Source: Tamarix chinensis
Taxonomy: Eukaryota; Streptophyta; Magnoliopsida; Caryophyllales; Tamaricaceae
Length of the DNA stretch: 64,000 bases
Direction of reading: 5' to 3'
Assembly (NCBI GenBank): GCA_030549775.1
Contig: CM060171.1
Location: forward strand, 7,660,289 to 7,724,288
A program made the position numbers and the translations under genes. This document shows, in pieces, positions 21,401 to 34,866 of the stretch. Below the pieces are notes generated by a model, which was not told where the DNA came from, made no database searches, and was given only the letters and a program-made list of their open reading frames with translations. Positions within the stretch are counted from its first letter, which is position 1. Every line of letters begins with the position of its first letter.

Positions 21401-24400
21401 AAAATGCACTTATCAGGAAGGTGCTCATATTTTTAGCTTTTATATGTGTGCACATGTATATTTATTTATATATTCACTATAAAATGCTAATCTAAGAAAA
21501 AATCATAAACTAATTAGTTTTTTAACATGGTCAAACCTCTAATTTATTTTTCAAACACTAATGATTCACTAGAAACTATTTATAAAACCTAAATCAATTT
21601 TTGGTTCTACTAGGTTATAACATAAACAAATTGAGGTTTTCCCATGTACATTTACAATCTAATTACACGTGCTACAATCAAGTGTATAGATTAGAGGAGT
21701 TATTTTATGTATGATTAACTTTATTTTAATTATAAGCTTGAAATGCTATCTTGAAAAATATTTTTTGGCATGTATATGTTTCTATATTATGTGCGTAAGC
21801 ATGATAATTTAATGAGAAGATAAATTGTGTGATATTTTACATGTTCTTACATCTGCTGAAAAGGTGATGAAAATTTAGTAGGGTAATGTTGAATGTTTAG
21901 TAGAATCATGATAAATATCCAATATATTATGATGAATATACTTGGTTTTGGGTTGTTTAGCTCTCATCCATATTCTTTTATGTGATTTTTGGTTGTTTTA
22001 AATTTATCCAAGTATTCCATTGTATTTATTCTAGTATATAAATTCTAGGGTATGAATTTTGGATCATTTAGAGTTGAAGTGAATTTATTTAAGGTTTGGA
22101 CATATTTGACCATGGGTATATTGGGAATTATATATTGTTTTTGAAAGTTTTAAGTGTAATATTATATTAACTGGGTATATTATATGAAATTTGGTATACG
22201 ATATGCTAGGGTTTGATATTATTCAGAGTAAGTTATGAATTTTAGAACTTTATGGTAATTTTAAGTGAATAAGGAGAATTATGGCCAATATATGTACCTC
22301 CAAAAATTTTGAGGCCTAAATAAATATTATATAATTAAATAAGTTAAGATGTATAAGTTCATACTTAAGTGACATTTGATGAGTATAACTAGATACCTTA
22401 ATTAAAATAGTTAATTAAGTAAGAAAAATAAAAATGAGAAAGAGATACTTTGGGTGCATTTAGTAATCTTAGTATTATATCTGGGTGTCCCATTTATTTT
22501 TCATCCTAAGAAGCCAATTGGTTAAGTATCGTAATTTTAGCATGAAATAAACCTTTCTTAATATTAAGTTAATTAGTGGACCTTAAAGATATTTTAGTCA
22601 TTTTATGTACCTTTAGAGTAGTTATTTAATTTGGTGTTATAAGTTAACCCTTGGTTGATTTAAATGTTGGCTATTGATCCTCATCTCAAATATTTGAAGT
22701 TAATATACATTAAGATCTAATTTTATTGGGCCTTTCATGGCATAGAACTTGGGCTTTAATTCCTCAATAATATAGCTTAGGCTTTAATATCTTAATAATC
22801 TTCTTTGGGTATTAATGCCTCATAATCAATTGGGCTTTAATAGCATGTTAATGGATCTTTATGCTCTAAATGGTTGAGCCTTGATTACTTTTTGGATCGA
22901 GTGCATGGATAATAATATAAATTTAATAAAATAATTGATTTATGTTTGTGGAAGTGATTAAGTGATATTTCATGGTGTTTGCTCTTGTTTGACCTAAATT
23001 TTTGATAAAACATTTATCACTTAAAGAGAAAGATCTTGAGTTGAGACTTATACCACTCAGAGTAGCTATCCGAGTTAGGTTTGATATTTATTTGATACCA
23101 TTCCTATATTTTCTATTTTATGATCTCAGGTACTTTATAAGGTCCAAAGAGGCCCTATTCTACTCTATAGGCATATCGATATATTTTGGTCCTATTATAT
23201 TTAAGTATTAGGTGTTCTATTATTTTATGGCCCGGTCATGTTTCTTAGGGCAGCTAGGGCTAGTGTCATTCGAGTACTGGATTAGTTTTTTTTCTTTGAG
23301 TCTCCATCATCAAGTTAATATAATATATTAGTTGTGACCACGATAATAACATATAATAAATAATGAATGCCATCTATATTTACATTTGTATTATATTATT
23401 TTATACTTGATGGTTGAGTTTTATTATGCTCAATTGACATCGATATGTAACCATATTATTATCTTGTTATTATATGTAATATTAATTTCTTCGCATGGGT
23501 CTCGTACATAATGCTATCTTAATAGGATAGTTGTATTGCCTGGTACAAGATGTGTACTGATACTACATATTTGTAAGCGTCGTGTCACAAGTATATAATA
23601 ATGATCTTGCTGACTTTGAGGAGGTTACTTAAGCGGAGTAATGCAGATTTATACCTTGGGGTTAGGATCTATCCAAGGTCTGCATATTATGATCCCTATA
23701 TTCTAGATATCTCTTTTGGACTCTTCACCTCTTTTATCTCTTGTATCTTTTTTTATGTATTGTATTATCTAGAGCATGTACTATGTACTTTTCTTTATTA
23801 AGCCAAATTATTAAAGTCATTTACTATCTATATTTGTTTCCATAAGTTAATATTTATTTATCATTACATTTTAGCTAATAGTTAGTATAAGAAAGGTATG
23901 GTCTAGACTCGTGTTAAGTGTAGTTGTAACACTTGCTATATTATGTTAATGCATTTTTTTAAAAACAATTAGTGGCAAATTTTGGGGTATTAAATGCGCA
24001 CTGACACTATATATTTGTAGATGTTGTGTCACAAGTGTTTGATAATGATCTTACTTAATTTGAGGAGGATCCTTAGGCAGAGTGATGCAAGTTTATACCT
24101 CGGGGTTAGGACATAGAGTTATATTTATCTAATGTCACACATGTTATGTACCACAGAATCTAGATATATCTTTTGAACTATTTATCTCTTTTATTCCTCT
24201 TTTCTCTTTTTATGTATAGTACTATTTGGAGCATGTACTCCCTATTCCGTCCTTACATTTAATTTATTATAGTTTTTTTTGCCAATTCTATACGTTTTCA
24301 TAAGTTTTGATTCATTTGTCTTAATATATTAACCTTGTACTTAGTATGCGAGAGGTATGAAATAGACTCTTGCTAAATATGGCGGTAGCACCTGCTATTA

Positions 24401-24465
24401 TTATATTAATGATTTTTCTTATGAACAAAATTTTTAATAATAAATTTTGAGGTGTTAGACTATTA
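21400..24465. repeat. Worn LTR-like remnants with a tandemly duplicated 3' end
   Basis: Text at 21765-22000 resembles 49560-49640 (GATGAATAT..., TTGGCTCTCA-like). The block about 23555-23985 recurs as about 24000-24450, offset about 446 bp; both contain AATGATCTT, TTTGAGGAGG, GTAATGCAG/GTGATGCAA and TACCTYGGGGTTAGGA, and both end in AAATTTTGGGGTATTA or AAATTTTGAGGTGTTA. These ends resemble the 3' tips of the LTRs later in the window. No clear 5' tip or TSD was found, so boundaries are approximate. Confidence 0.4.
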
Positions 24466-26140
24466 CAAAAAAAGTTATGTGAAAGTATATTGATCATCTC
24501 AAACATTTTATATTTTAAATTGTTTAAATTTATATTTAGTGTGACTAAGTTAAAAGTGACCTATATTATAAAATGAAGGAGTAATATTTTTCTCATTTTA
24601 GACCACCCACAATAGAGCACCTTAATTTAAAACACTCTCAAACACTCTACAATAGTTATAATACTAAAATCATACTCTACAATACTTATAATACTAAAAT
24701 CATACTGTATATTCCATGGACCTTCTCATCCATTTTGTCACCATATTAATACTTTCTAATTTAATATTAAAATATACAATCCAATTAATTTATAATCCAT
24801 CAAATTTATTTAATATAATTATAAAATTAATAATTTATACGTAATAATAATAACTCATTGATTAAAACTATTTCCCTTTCTCGTGTTCGTTTTCTCTCCC
24901 CTTCTTTTCCTTTGCATCACCATGCTTATTTGGTGGTGCCCCAAGGAGCATCGTTGCTTTATTGTGAACCGGTATTGATTCAAAAATAGTAAAACACTAG
25001 ATATGCTTTCCAATAAAAGTGAGAAAACATTTATTTATTTATTATACTTATTCTCTACCTTATCATAAAAGCATATTCGCTACCTAATTTCGCAACTACT
25101 TAATCACGAGATGCACAGAAACTACATCACATATATGAAACACTCAAGTAAAATAACACATGTATTTATCTTAGCAAAATAGTAATTATCTCATCACTCC
25201 AATGTGGTTGATTATGTCATCAATGTAAATAATTACATTGGTCAAATAAGTAATTATCTTGACAATAACATAATAATAATTATGTGCACCATATTTTAGT
25301 CTTTTAAGTTTCTTTTATAAATAATTTTCTTATTAAACTAAGTTCACATTGCATTCTTGAGCCTTTAAAAATATAATTAACTTTTTGGGAAAAACATAAT
25401 TATCTATTCTGCACAACATTAGTGATTATGTTTCCCTTATAAGTAGTTATCTCAATCAAAAAAGTAATTATCTAGGCAAAAATAAAATTGATTATATGTA
25501 TTTGTTTTGGTCTTTCATGTATCGTGCCATAAATGATGCAGATTTGGTGATTATGGCATCTTTATAATTGATAATCGTAGTAGAAAAATGATTATCTTGA
25601 AAATAATTATTATTATACACAATGACTTAACTCTTCAGGTTTTGTGTTATAAATGATATTTTTATTAATCTAAGTTTGTAATGTATTACTAAGTCTTTCT
25701 GAACACAGGTGATTATTTAGAGGAAAAAATGGTAATTATGTCGTTTGCACGATGCTAGTGATTGTATTATTTTTACAATTAATGATCTCAATTAAAAAAA
25801 ATTATTATCTTAATAGAAAAAGAAACTATATACTATTTATTTTTTTTCTTTTGGATTCCATATCATAAATGACTTATTTATTAAATTAAGTTTTGTGATT
25901 TAGTTTTTCAGATACGTCTTGCGTAATATATCGGAGGTTATAATATAATTTGCTGATAAACTAGCATCCACAAATAGCTAGGTAAGAACCAAATCAAAGT
26001 AGGCCGGGCAAAAGGTAAACCTTATATTCCAAGTAAGGAGGAATTCCACCACTTTGGAGTTGGACCCACGAAGGAATAAAATTTTAGAGAATAATTTACT
26101 AAATTTATCATGCGTTATGCTAAATAACGGACAAATCCCT
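24466..26140. other. AT-rich stretch with degenerate TAATTATCT/GTGATTATG words
   Basis: No coding frame is supported. From about 25180 to 25800 the words AGTAATTATCT and GTGATTATG recur irregularly at intervals of tens of bases. Similar runs occur at 40430-40640 and 61190-61460. It may be a worn tandem array or only composition bias. Confidence 0.4.
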
Positions 26141-26276
26141 ATTATCTTGCATTATATATATGAGCATTTTCTCTTCTTCTTCCTTGCAGCAAATCTTGAG
26201 AGATTGCCAGACCCATCAATACATACTTAAAACTATAGATTCCCCCCTTGCTTAAAGTTGTCTTGAAGGTTTTATA

Positions 26277-26579
26277 ATGTTGAATTACGCATTCGAAGAT
26301 CTTGTAGCACAGCAAGAGAGGGCAAGTAATAATCGTCATCGTCAGCAAGATAGGGCAAGTAATAATCCTCATCGTCAGCCAAGGTATGAAGCTATTTTTT
26401 ATCCTCTACCTAATAAAACTGTTGAATCAATTGATTTTTTCGAGGCCGCTACTAAGTACGGTGGAAAAATAAGATGTGAAGGGCAATGCGGGATGTTAGT
26501 TCCAACCTCGCCAGAAGGTCCGTTAACCAGCCGAATCAAGCCGAAGCGGGAAAGGTTTGATTTTAGCTCATATTTCTAA
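26277..26579 (+). CDS. Small hypothetical protein in the duplicated block
   Basis: The 100-codon frame starts MLNYAFEDLVAQQERASNN, has a short repeat (RQQDRASNN/RHRQQ), then FYPLPNKTVESIDFFEAATK, and ends in a basic tail that may belong to an inserted sequence. A TATA-like run lies about 120 bp upstream. The paralogous place in copy B (59541) also starts MSKYALEDLVG but stops after 11 codons. Partial protein-level agreement hints at an old gene, but the frame is short and I do not recognise the family. It could equally be non-coding. Confidence 0.25.
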   Translation: MLNYAFEDLVAQQERASNNRHRQQDRASNNPHRQPRYEAIFYPLPNKTVESIDFFEAATKYGGKIRCEGQCGMLVPTSPEGPLTSRIKPKRERFDFSSYF

Positions 26580-26859
26580 TCGAGCCTAAAAATGAAGCTT
26601 GAGCTTGATTTGTTTATAAATGAGCCGAGATTTTAACAAGTCGAGCCGAACTTTGAACGAGCCAACTTCCAAGCTTTGGTAGTAAACGAGCTGAGCTCAC
26701 AAGCCTTTGTATTGTAAACGAGCTCGAGCCTAAATTTATTATGCTCAAACTTGGTTTGTTTAATAATTGAGCTGAGCTCAAGCCTAACTTTTAAGCTTGT
26801 TTAATAAGTGAGTCAAGCTTAAAAAGCTTACGAGTCGGCTTGGTTTGTCAACAGCCCTA
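26580..26859. mobile_element. hAT-like terminal fragment rich in GAGC words
   Basis: The stretch is full of GAGCCGAGC, GAGCTCGAGCC and AAGCTTGAG words, and ends with TTGTCAACAGCCCTA at 26859, the reverse of TAGGGCTGTTGACAAACC, which resembles hAT tips. The larger hAT at 27484-39484 has similar subterminal words. No matching left tip or TSD was found, so it is truncated or very worn. Confidence 0.45.
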
Positions 26860-27483
26860 CTCAGAACTCAAAATCTAGCTAGCTAGAGTACCTACGAAAT
26901 GCATGCACAACTAGTATGTGTACGATAATGGATGTCGTGGACTCTTTTTCTTTTCTTTCTTTTTCCCATCATATATCTAGTAATTAATGCGGAGAAAACT
27001 AAATACTAGGATGGAAGACCTCTTTGCATGACAAAGACAAGCACTCTCAATTATCATGCATACTTGTACTCAAAATGATTGATGATAATAAAGTCATGCA
27101 AGTAGAGTTTGAATAATGGCACCTCCATACATGCATCTCCAAATGATGTCGGCACTATTCTTTTCATCCAATAATTTTCATCAACGAGGATAATTGAAGA
27201 AACTTAAAAGAAAAAAAATGGTCGAATGAAAGAATGATGAACAAAAATTCATTGGTAGCTATTTGATAATAAATTATGGAAGATAAATTTGACAAAAGTA
27301 CCAGAGGTAAGATGTCAGAAGCTTCCAATCATAAGAAAATCCAACAAATCAAGCAAAATATTGACCAAATTGAGTGGGATTCGAAACAAAAATTGAGCTA
27401 GAACTAACAAATCAGCACTCAATCATCCTTTTAATACTAGCATATTATATCTAAAACGACCAGCTCATCCTTATATACATACA

Positions 27484-29489
27484 TAAGGCTATAAATGAGC
27501 CAAACTGAGCAAACACTCCTAAACTCAGATTCGGCTCATCTATAATTTTTAAAGCTTGAGTTCAATTCAGTCTCATTTAGAGTTCGATAAGTCTATTTGA
27601 GTTCGGCTCGTTTGTGATTCGCGAACTGTTCAGCTCAGCTTGTTTATATCACTCAAGCCTTTTGGCGAGCCGAAGTAGCTCATTTAAGGCTCGTTTCGGG
27701 GTCGTTTTGGGCTCATTTTAAGCTTGTTTCAAGCTCGTTAACAATTCATTTGGGCTCGTTAAAAGCTGGCTACAGCTTATTAAGGCTCGTTTAAAACCGA
27801 TATAAAGCCCCTTAATAATCAAATATTTGACTTAATTCAGGCATAATTTATCTCAATTATAACCTGAACCAATATTGACCTATTTCAAAAGAAAATGATT
27901 TTTTTGCCTCATGCACCCCTTACACACAAATTTGGGTGCAAATTGTCTCCCCAAAACTTGTAAAATATTACAACAAATCCATAAAAAAGAAATACAAAGA
28001 GAGATGCAGATACATCAATACACATAAACAAAATGGCTTCAAAATTTCTATGACAAATTGCTCCATCATTCACATTCATTGCCATTGAGTGAAATTATCT
28101 ATCACTTCATTATGAAAACTGTAAAATAACCTACATCAGATTAAAAGTATAAAAAAAATAATTAGCAAAACTTGGAAGTTGGAAGCATAATCTTCTAAAA
28201 TACTCTATATGTACTATCAAGCTTTCCATTTCAGCATCTCTAATCTTATCAAAACTACACACGATGCCGTATTTCAATAATTTTTGGCATCATGGATATA
28301 GATAAGAATCATAAGATTAACTCATTGTTGTGAGGAGGCCAAAAAATTATTTCAACTTATAGTATACTTCTTCAAATACTTTAGTAAGCAATCAAAATCT
28401 AACCATCTAAATCCACTTCTACTTTAGACATTTCAATAAGCCTTTAAAGCTAACCATACAAATTCCCCAACTTAGCAACCAAAGAAAAACATTCTGTAAC
28501 AAAGCCACATAATTGGTTAGTTAAAAGCAACACTATGCGAGAAACACGACATTTTTCATACTAGCAATTTTGGGAAGTTTAACTACTTTGATTGTTTTAA
28601 AGGGTGGTTGTGATAGAAGAAGGAATCAAATAGAGAAAAAAAAAGAGGAACTATAAATGTGTTTGACAACACATTTCAACTAGTGGAAAACATTTTTTGA
28701 GAAAAAAAAGTCCTTAAAATTAATTTTAATGGTGTCTAGATAAGAACTTATAGAAACTTAAAAGTTCTTATTCAAAATTTTTTTAGAATAAATTATGAAA
28801 TACACTCCATCCTTTAGCTTCTAACTTCAGTAGTCTACAGTTTCAGCTTTCAACTAGTTTTGTCAAACATATGATTAACATGCAACAGAAATGTCTAGAG
28901 GTACAATAAAAAAAAATCTTTTGAAGGCAAGACTAATTAACCAATAACATTACATAAAATTGGTAAGAATACAATCACTTACATAGATCACCTATGCTAG
29001 ACTTTTGTGCATATTTATTGATGTAAACTTGAAAAATAAAACTAATAATATTTACAACATTGAACAAAAAATATATATATATATAATTAGAAGTAGAATA
29101 TTTTGAATGAAACCAAAGCACAGTCAACAACACTAATGAGCTAGTTTTAGAAAACATACCAAAATAAATCATAACTAGACTCCAGTGGCCAAAAAAAAAA
29201 GGCACAATCCACAACATGCAAAAACAACTTGAAATGGTCCCATTTAATGAAAATATCATTAATTAGTATGTACAAATCAACAAATTATTAAAATTATAGT
29301 CATCATAGAGGCAAGTACCTCATATTAGAACAATACCAACTAAATTATAGCAAATATATTTCCTACATAGCTTCATATTCTTGTGTGTGTGCCAATTTTT
29401 TTTTAAAGGAAGCCAATAAAAAATATTAGTAGTTGCACTTAAATTGGAAACATAGATTAATTAACTAAATTTAAATAATAGTAAAATAA
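27484..29489. other. hAT 3' region, non-coding
   Basis: The first 350 bases hold the GAGC-rich subterminal repeats (to about 27800). The rest is AT-rich with no gene supported. A frame at 28975-29259 on the minus strand has no family-like wording. Confidence 0.5.
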
Positions 29490-30468
29490 TTAATTATTTT
29501 TTAGATAAGTCATTATTACGAACCCAATCACCAAGCAAAGTAAAACTTCAACCGTTTTGGGATCTAAAGACCCCCGATATATATCAACTACCCTCCCACC
29601 AGCACTAAAAGCAACCTCTGAAGCAACTGATATGATAGGAATTGACAAAATATCATGTGCTACTTGAGATAGTATAGGAAACTTTAAGGTATTTCCCTTC
29701 CACTAGTCAAGTGTAGAAAAAGGAGAACATAAGTCATCTTTACACATATGCACACCCTCCTCTAGGTATATGTCCAACTTTGATTTGCTCGATTGTTAGG
29801 TGCTAGCACTTATAATAAACTTTTCAAACCTTGATTTCCTAGATAATAATCCTTTCTCAATCACATTACTAGTCCCAACTCACTAATGTCCTTTTCTAAT
29901 GCATTATCAACACTACTCACATAATGTCTAGCATAACAATCAAAAATCTCTCTCAATGGTTTTTCCACCTCTCCAACATTTTTCTCAACATCAACTTCTC
30001 TGTAAATGATAGGAAATGTATAGTCAATCAACATCATTTTGTATCGAGGATCTAAAATAAAAGCAAGAGACATCAACATATTGCTTTCCCCCCAATACTT
30101 ATCAAAATTTTCTTTTATTTTCATAGCCATTACTTACATAAAAATGTCATCATCATTCACTTTATCATCTAGTGCCTCTTTTATCATCGAATTCTCTAAA
30201 AGATACAAGTTTTATGTTGGATATTAACTTCCTGAAATAACTTTAAACATTAAATAAGTTGTATTCCATCTTGTTTTGACATCCAACACTAAATTTTTTT
30301 TTTGTCAAACCCACTTGCTTAGCAATATCACTAAATAACTTTAAACATGCTTTAGAGTCTGCCAAATTGTAACACCCCCAAAATTCACTCCTGAAAAATT
30401 TTGTTTAATTAAAAGAAAGTTAGCGGAAGCAATTTAATAAAACGTGAACTTTGGGAGTATTACCGCCA

Positions 30469-30514
30469 CACTTAGTACCAAACTGGTTCACTTATACCGT
30501 TCCAGTACTAAGTG
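30469..30514 (-). other. Hairpin-forming inverted repeat near the 3' end of LTR A
   Basis: Arms 30469-30487 (CACTTAGTACCAAACTGGT) and 30496-30514 (ACCGTTCCAGTACTAAGTG) pair perfectly over the first ten bases, then imperfectly. The element lies 101 bp from the LTR tip and is flanked by ACCGCCA and GCTAAGGCTAA. It occupies the same place as the hairpins in LTRs B and C. Confidence 0.7.
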
Positions 30515-31094
30515 CTAAGGCTAAAGGAGTAAAATACAATTTTATGAGAACTTAAGCATAAAATAATCAGAGTAGCGCGATAAATAATTTATCAAAGTAA
30601 AATCCACCAGTGGTGGTTACAAAACAACAATATATTGAATTTATGAATTTTAAAAAGGCAAATTAAAAACTTAACAAGTCCGGATAGTTCCTTACGCTCA
30701 TTCCCGAGGCCCACTTGAAAACATCGAACAAGACCTGCAAGGGGCACTGCCCATTGAATAGGCAGGGGCCCCACGAAGGGAACCCTTATGTACTACGGTA
30801 CTGAGTAACCCTTTAAAAACGCGCTTAAAGACAGGCACGCTATGTCACACATGATAGACTAGGATAACCATACTTAATGACACGTGTAAATATAACAATC
30901 AGATCCATACATTCACGTATTCAACAGGTCAATCAAATATTAATGGTGTATATATCACATTCATCTTTGTCCATTCACATACTTAACAAGTTAACCAAAT
31001 ATTAATAGGCCATAATAAATAATCGATACTTTAGGGCCTTAAGGCCATTAATCCATCATTAATCAATCATCTCGAATTTTAAATGTCCATGTGA

Positions 31095-31390
31095 GTGCGG
31101 GAACCATACTATTATAGCCAGTGGAACGGTCACGAGGGTAATATACCCTGCCACTATTATTTGCCGGTGGACCGATCTTGCCCCGACTCACAAGATATTC
31201 CACTGTAAACATTATTATCTTTCCATGTCTTATCACTTTTATGTTTGGTTTGTTGAGCACGAAATCCCCCACTATTATAGTCGGTGGAACGGTCGCGAGG
31301 GCACATGCCCTGCCACTATTATAGCCGGTGGAATGGTCGCGAGGGTAAGATACCCTGCCACTATTATAGTCGGTGGACCGGTCAGGGTTC
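31095..31390 (-). repeat. CCACCGG/ATAGTGG motif array in LTR A
   Basis: The plus strand repeats CCACTATTATAGCCGGTGGA, or a variant, followed by CGGTCGCGAGGG and TACCCTGCCACTATTAT; repeats start near 31107, 31152, 31269, 31313 and 31358, with 44-bp spacing between the last three. The same array type is found in the other LTRs of this group. Confidence 0.8.
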
Positions 31391-31779
31391 GACTCAACAT
31401 CTTTCTCTGTAAGTCGTTAGTATTTTAATGTGTCTTATTCGAGGGCATTTCACCTTTGTCATGCATGGCCAGAGATCTCAACACATCACATCAAAACTGA
31501 ATATATATGTGTACTATCACATACAAATGAGGGCACATGCACACAACCCGATTCTAAGCCACGCCACACATGAAACAGTGAGAATAATGGCATTTAAGAC
31601 CACGACGCATAAATCATATAGAACATCCATGGCACGTAGGACACATGTCACACATTCAGCCTTAGCTATATCCCTACTCGGTTTGGGTTACCGAGCTATC
31701 TTTCTCATAAATTAAGCCACTAAACGCCCTTGATAATCGTTACACTTAATATAATTCCCATTTAGTAGGTTAGATTATC

Positions 31780-32690
31780 AACTTACCCATTTCCTTTATT
31801 ATAATCAACAAGTCACCCATTAGTGGGTCAAATTACCCCCGTTCGTTATCCTAATTACCAAATTACCCCTCTAGTTGGTTAAGTTACCAAATTACCCTTT
31901 TATATGATCATAATTACCAAACTACCCTTCTCCTTTATTAAAATTACCAAAATACCTTCTAGTCGGTCAAATTACCAAATTACCCCTCACATTTATCATA
32001 TTTACGATTTTACCCTTCTCTATTATTAAATCATCAAATTACCCTTTAGTTATTTAAATTATTATTTTTATCCTTCTCAATTATTATAATGACCTATTTA
32101 CTCCTTTCCAATTTCCACCTTTGCCCCTTTGATTTTGCAAATTATCATTTTACCCCTTCACCTTCAAATTTACCATTTTACCCGCTTAACTTCCAAAATT
32201 ACCATATCACCCTTTTGCTTATTAAAACTTCCATTTATCCTTAATTATGAAATTGCTATCTTACCTCTTTTAATTTTCAAGTGACCATTCTGTCCGTTAT
32301 CACAAAATTACTATTTTACCCTCTAATTATAAAATTATAATTTTACCCTTTTATTACAAAATTACCAAATTATCCTTTTTACTACAATTTACCAAATTAC
32401 CCTTTCATTACAAATTTACCAAATTGCCCTTTTATGATAAAATTTCCATTTTGCCCATTTATTACAAAATTTCAACTTTACCCTTTTATTATAAAATTAC
32501 CATTTTTCCCTCTTCTTACAAAATTACCATTTTACCATTTAATCACAAATTACTATTTTACCCTTTATTTACAAAATTAATATTTTCCCTTTTAATTATA
32601 AAATTACCAAATTACCCTTTTATTTCAAGATTACCAATTTATCCTTTCACTTATAAATTTACCATCTTACCCCTTATCACTCCACTTGTA
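31780..32690 (-). repeat. Degenerate short tandem array, LTR A
   Basis: The plus strand repeats words such as AAATTACCATTTTACCCTT and ATTACAAAATTACC roughly every 25-45 bases for about 0.9 kb. The same array, reversed, is in LTR B (44440-45720). The frame at 32424-32723 (PFYYKI/PLFTKL-like) is a by-product. Confidence 0.8.
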
Positions 32691-34861
32691 TTAAATTATT
32701 ATTATGACTACATAAAATATTAACTTTAATCCCTCATCTTTGATTCTTATAATTAATGTAACATTATTAACACCCATATATATTCTAGGCCAATATCGTG
32801 TACAAGACACATTACTAAAATTCACTAAGGCTCACAAAATACTAATCATGCAATAAATATCTCAATACCATAATAAAACATGGATAATGCTTAATATTTT
32901 CATTAATAACCAACTTCTACCTTAAACAATTTCTCCAAACATGGCACATAATCTATCATACTTCCTTTTCATCAACCAACTCAAGAATACATATATAATA
33001 TACTAGACAACATATATTAAACATAATACACATTAAAAATGCCTAATGTGCTAACATACATTAATCCATGCATTTAAGCGGGATTTAACGGTTACCTCGA
33101 TTCCACGAAAAACAAACCTTATCAGTATCCCGATTTAAGGTTCAAGATTTGATTTATCAAAACCAATACCTAAAAATAATTCAAGACTTATTATGTTAGA
33201 AAAGATAAAAACCAAATCATAAGGCTTATAACACTTAATTACTCAAATAATTAAACTAAAATATTTTTATACCTTAAAAAATATTAAACAAGTAAACCAA
33301 AGAGGGAAGCAGCTCATACTGCCCATGCAGCATGAGCTGCATGCAGAGAAGAATAAAAAAGAGGGGCTCGAAGGTGGTGGAAGTAGGGAAAATGGGCATT
33401 TTCGGGTTGGTAGTTTGGGGCTAGAAAAGAAAGTGGTTGGGGCGGATTTGGGGCAAGGGAATGGTGCAGAAGTGGAGAGGGGATGTAGGTGGTTGTTGGG
33501 GATGGGTTGAAGGTGGCTAAGGGCGGCAGAGGCGGTGGCAACAAGGCTGCGAAGGTGGCGGCTGAGGAGGGAGGTCGAGATGGGGCTGGCGAGGAAGGAA
33601 AATGAGGAGGAAAAATGGAGGCTTTCGGGTGATGGTTTCGACCAAAGGAGAATTGGGGATGGTAGAGGGGATTGCAGAGAGTAATAAGGTGGCTCCGGTG
33701 GTGGCGGAAGCAGCGGGACGGCGGCGGATGGGGGCTGCACAGGGTGGTGGCCGAGAAGGGGTGAACGGGATAGAAAAGAAGAGAGGAGGAAGGATGGGGC
33801 TGCAGGGTGGCTCAACGGGGTCTGTGATGGTTCGAGGGTGAGACAGAGGGTGGACGAAGGTGGTGCAGGTGGTGGTTGAGGTGGCAGAAGTGGTGGAGCG
33901 GCGGCGGTGAAACAAAACAGGGGTTGAGAAGGGAGGAGAATAATGGGAGAAAAGGAGAGGCTCGGGAGCATGGGGGAGGCTCGAAAAAATGCAGAAAGGG
34001 CAGGGAAGGAGGAATAAATAGAAGAGGAAGAGAAGGGAAGGGATAGGGCGGCTCGAGGGGTGTCTGCAGGGTGGTAGGGGAATGGGGGTTGCAAGGAGAG
34101 AGAGAAAACGAGGGGTGACAGGGAGAGGGAGAAGAGAAGGAGATAAGGGTGGTGGGACTGGTATGGCCGAGAAATGACGAGAAGGAGAGGGAGGGAGACA
34201 GGGGAGGTCAACGGGGAAGGGGGAGCAGCAGGTCGGCGGCGAAAATCTCGCCGGTGATGAGGGAGGAAGAAGACGAAGGAAGAAGGAAGGGAGTCGGGCT
34301 GGGGGCTGGGCGTGCGCGAGACGGGCGGACCGGCCGAAGAAAGAAGGAGCTGGCACGGTCGAGGAAGAAAGAAAAGGAAAAGGAGGAGGCAGCCGGCTCA
34401 ACGCAGGAGAAGAAAAAAGAAAATGGGCTAGGCCCAAGTGCCGAGGAGGGGGAGAGGGCAGGGCGGTGGCCCAAGGAAGGAGAAAGAAAAAGAAAGAAAA
34501 GGGAGAAGAAGGAAAAAAGGAAAAAAAGGGAAAGGAAAAAAATTGTGTTAATTAAAATAATTTAATTTATAAAAAATAAGGTAAAAATTTTTGGGTAATA
34601 AATTTATTTAACAATTTAATTAAAATACAAGGATTTAAAAGGGATAATTTTAGTAAAATAATAATTTGGAAAATTATTTAAATAATAAGAGTATGATAAA
34701 ATAAAAAAAAATATTTATTTTAATTTATTAAAATATTTATACCAAATTTCATACACTCAGAAATCCATAAAATAATTAAATTAAAAATATTTAAAAGCTA
34801 ATTTCTCCAAAATAAAATTTATTTATTAAAATATAGGGTTTTAAAAATTCGGTGGATTACA

Positions 34862-34866
34862 CAAAT
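34862..34866. other. Target-site duplication of LTR A (with 30363-30367)
   Basis: CAAAT occurs at 30363-30367 and 34862-34866, immediately outside the TG and CA tips. Removing the LTR and one copy rejoins the hAT coding text on the minus strand (...KYL followed by ADSKACL). Confidence 0.92.

Larger units (their letters stand above)
26141..27483. repeat. Segmental duplication, copy A, left part
   Basis: The text from ATTATCTTGCATTATATATATG matches 59407 onward (GGGCATTTTCTCTTCTTCTT-like, GATTGCCAGACCCAT, AAGTTGTCTTGAAGGTTTTA), then resumes at 26985-27480 matching 59735-60475 (ATGACAAAGACAAGCACTCT, TCAACGAGGATAATTGAA). Relative to copy B it carries an insert at about 26475-26985 and lacks about 260 bp found at 59858-60115. 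The right part of copy A resumes after the hAT element at 39493. Confidence 0.82.
30368..34861 (-). repeat. Solo LTR A (4494 bp) inside the hAT transposase
   Basis: On the minus strand it starts TGTAATCCACCG at 34861 and ends GGGGGTGTTACA at 30368. The 5-bp TSD CAAAT lies at 30363-30367 and 34862-34866, perfect. Same order as LTR B: AT-rich start, pyrimidine-rich block (33300-34540), short tandem array (31780-32690), CCACCGG/ATAGTGG array (31095-31390), hairpin (30469-30514). No internal retrotransposon genes are present. Long overlapping frames in 33267-34437 are Pro/Ser-rich artefacts of CT-rich DNA. Length and style resemble long-LTR gypsy elements such as the Tekay/Del group, but without pol this is inference. 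Confidence 0.88.

Noticed and set aside
33267..34437. Long Pro/Ser-rich open frames on the minus strand (up to 314 codons)
   Set aside because: They lie in the pyrimidine-rich block of solo LTR A, overlap in several registers, and have no family wording. The block recurs in LTRs B and C with different frames open.
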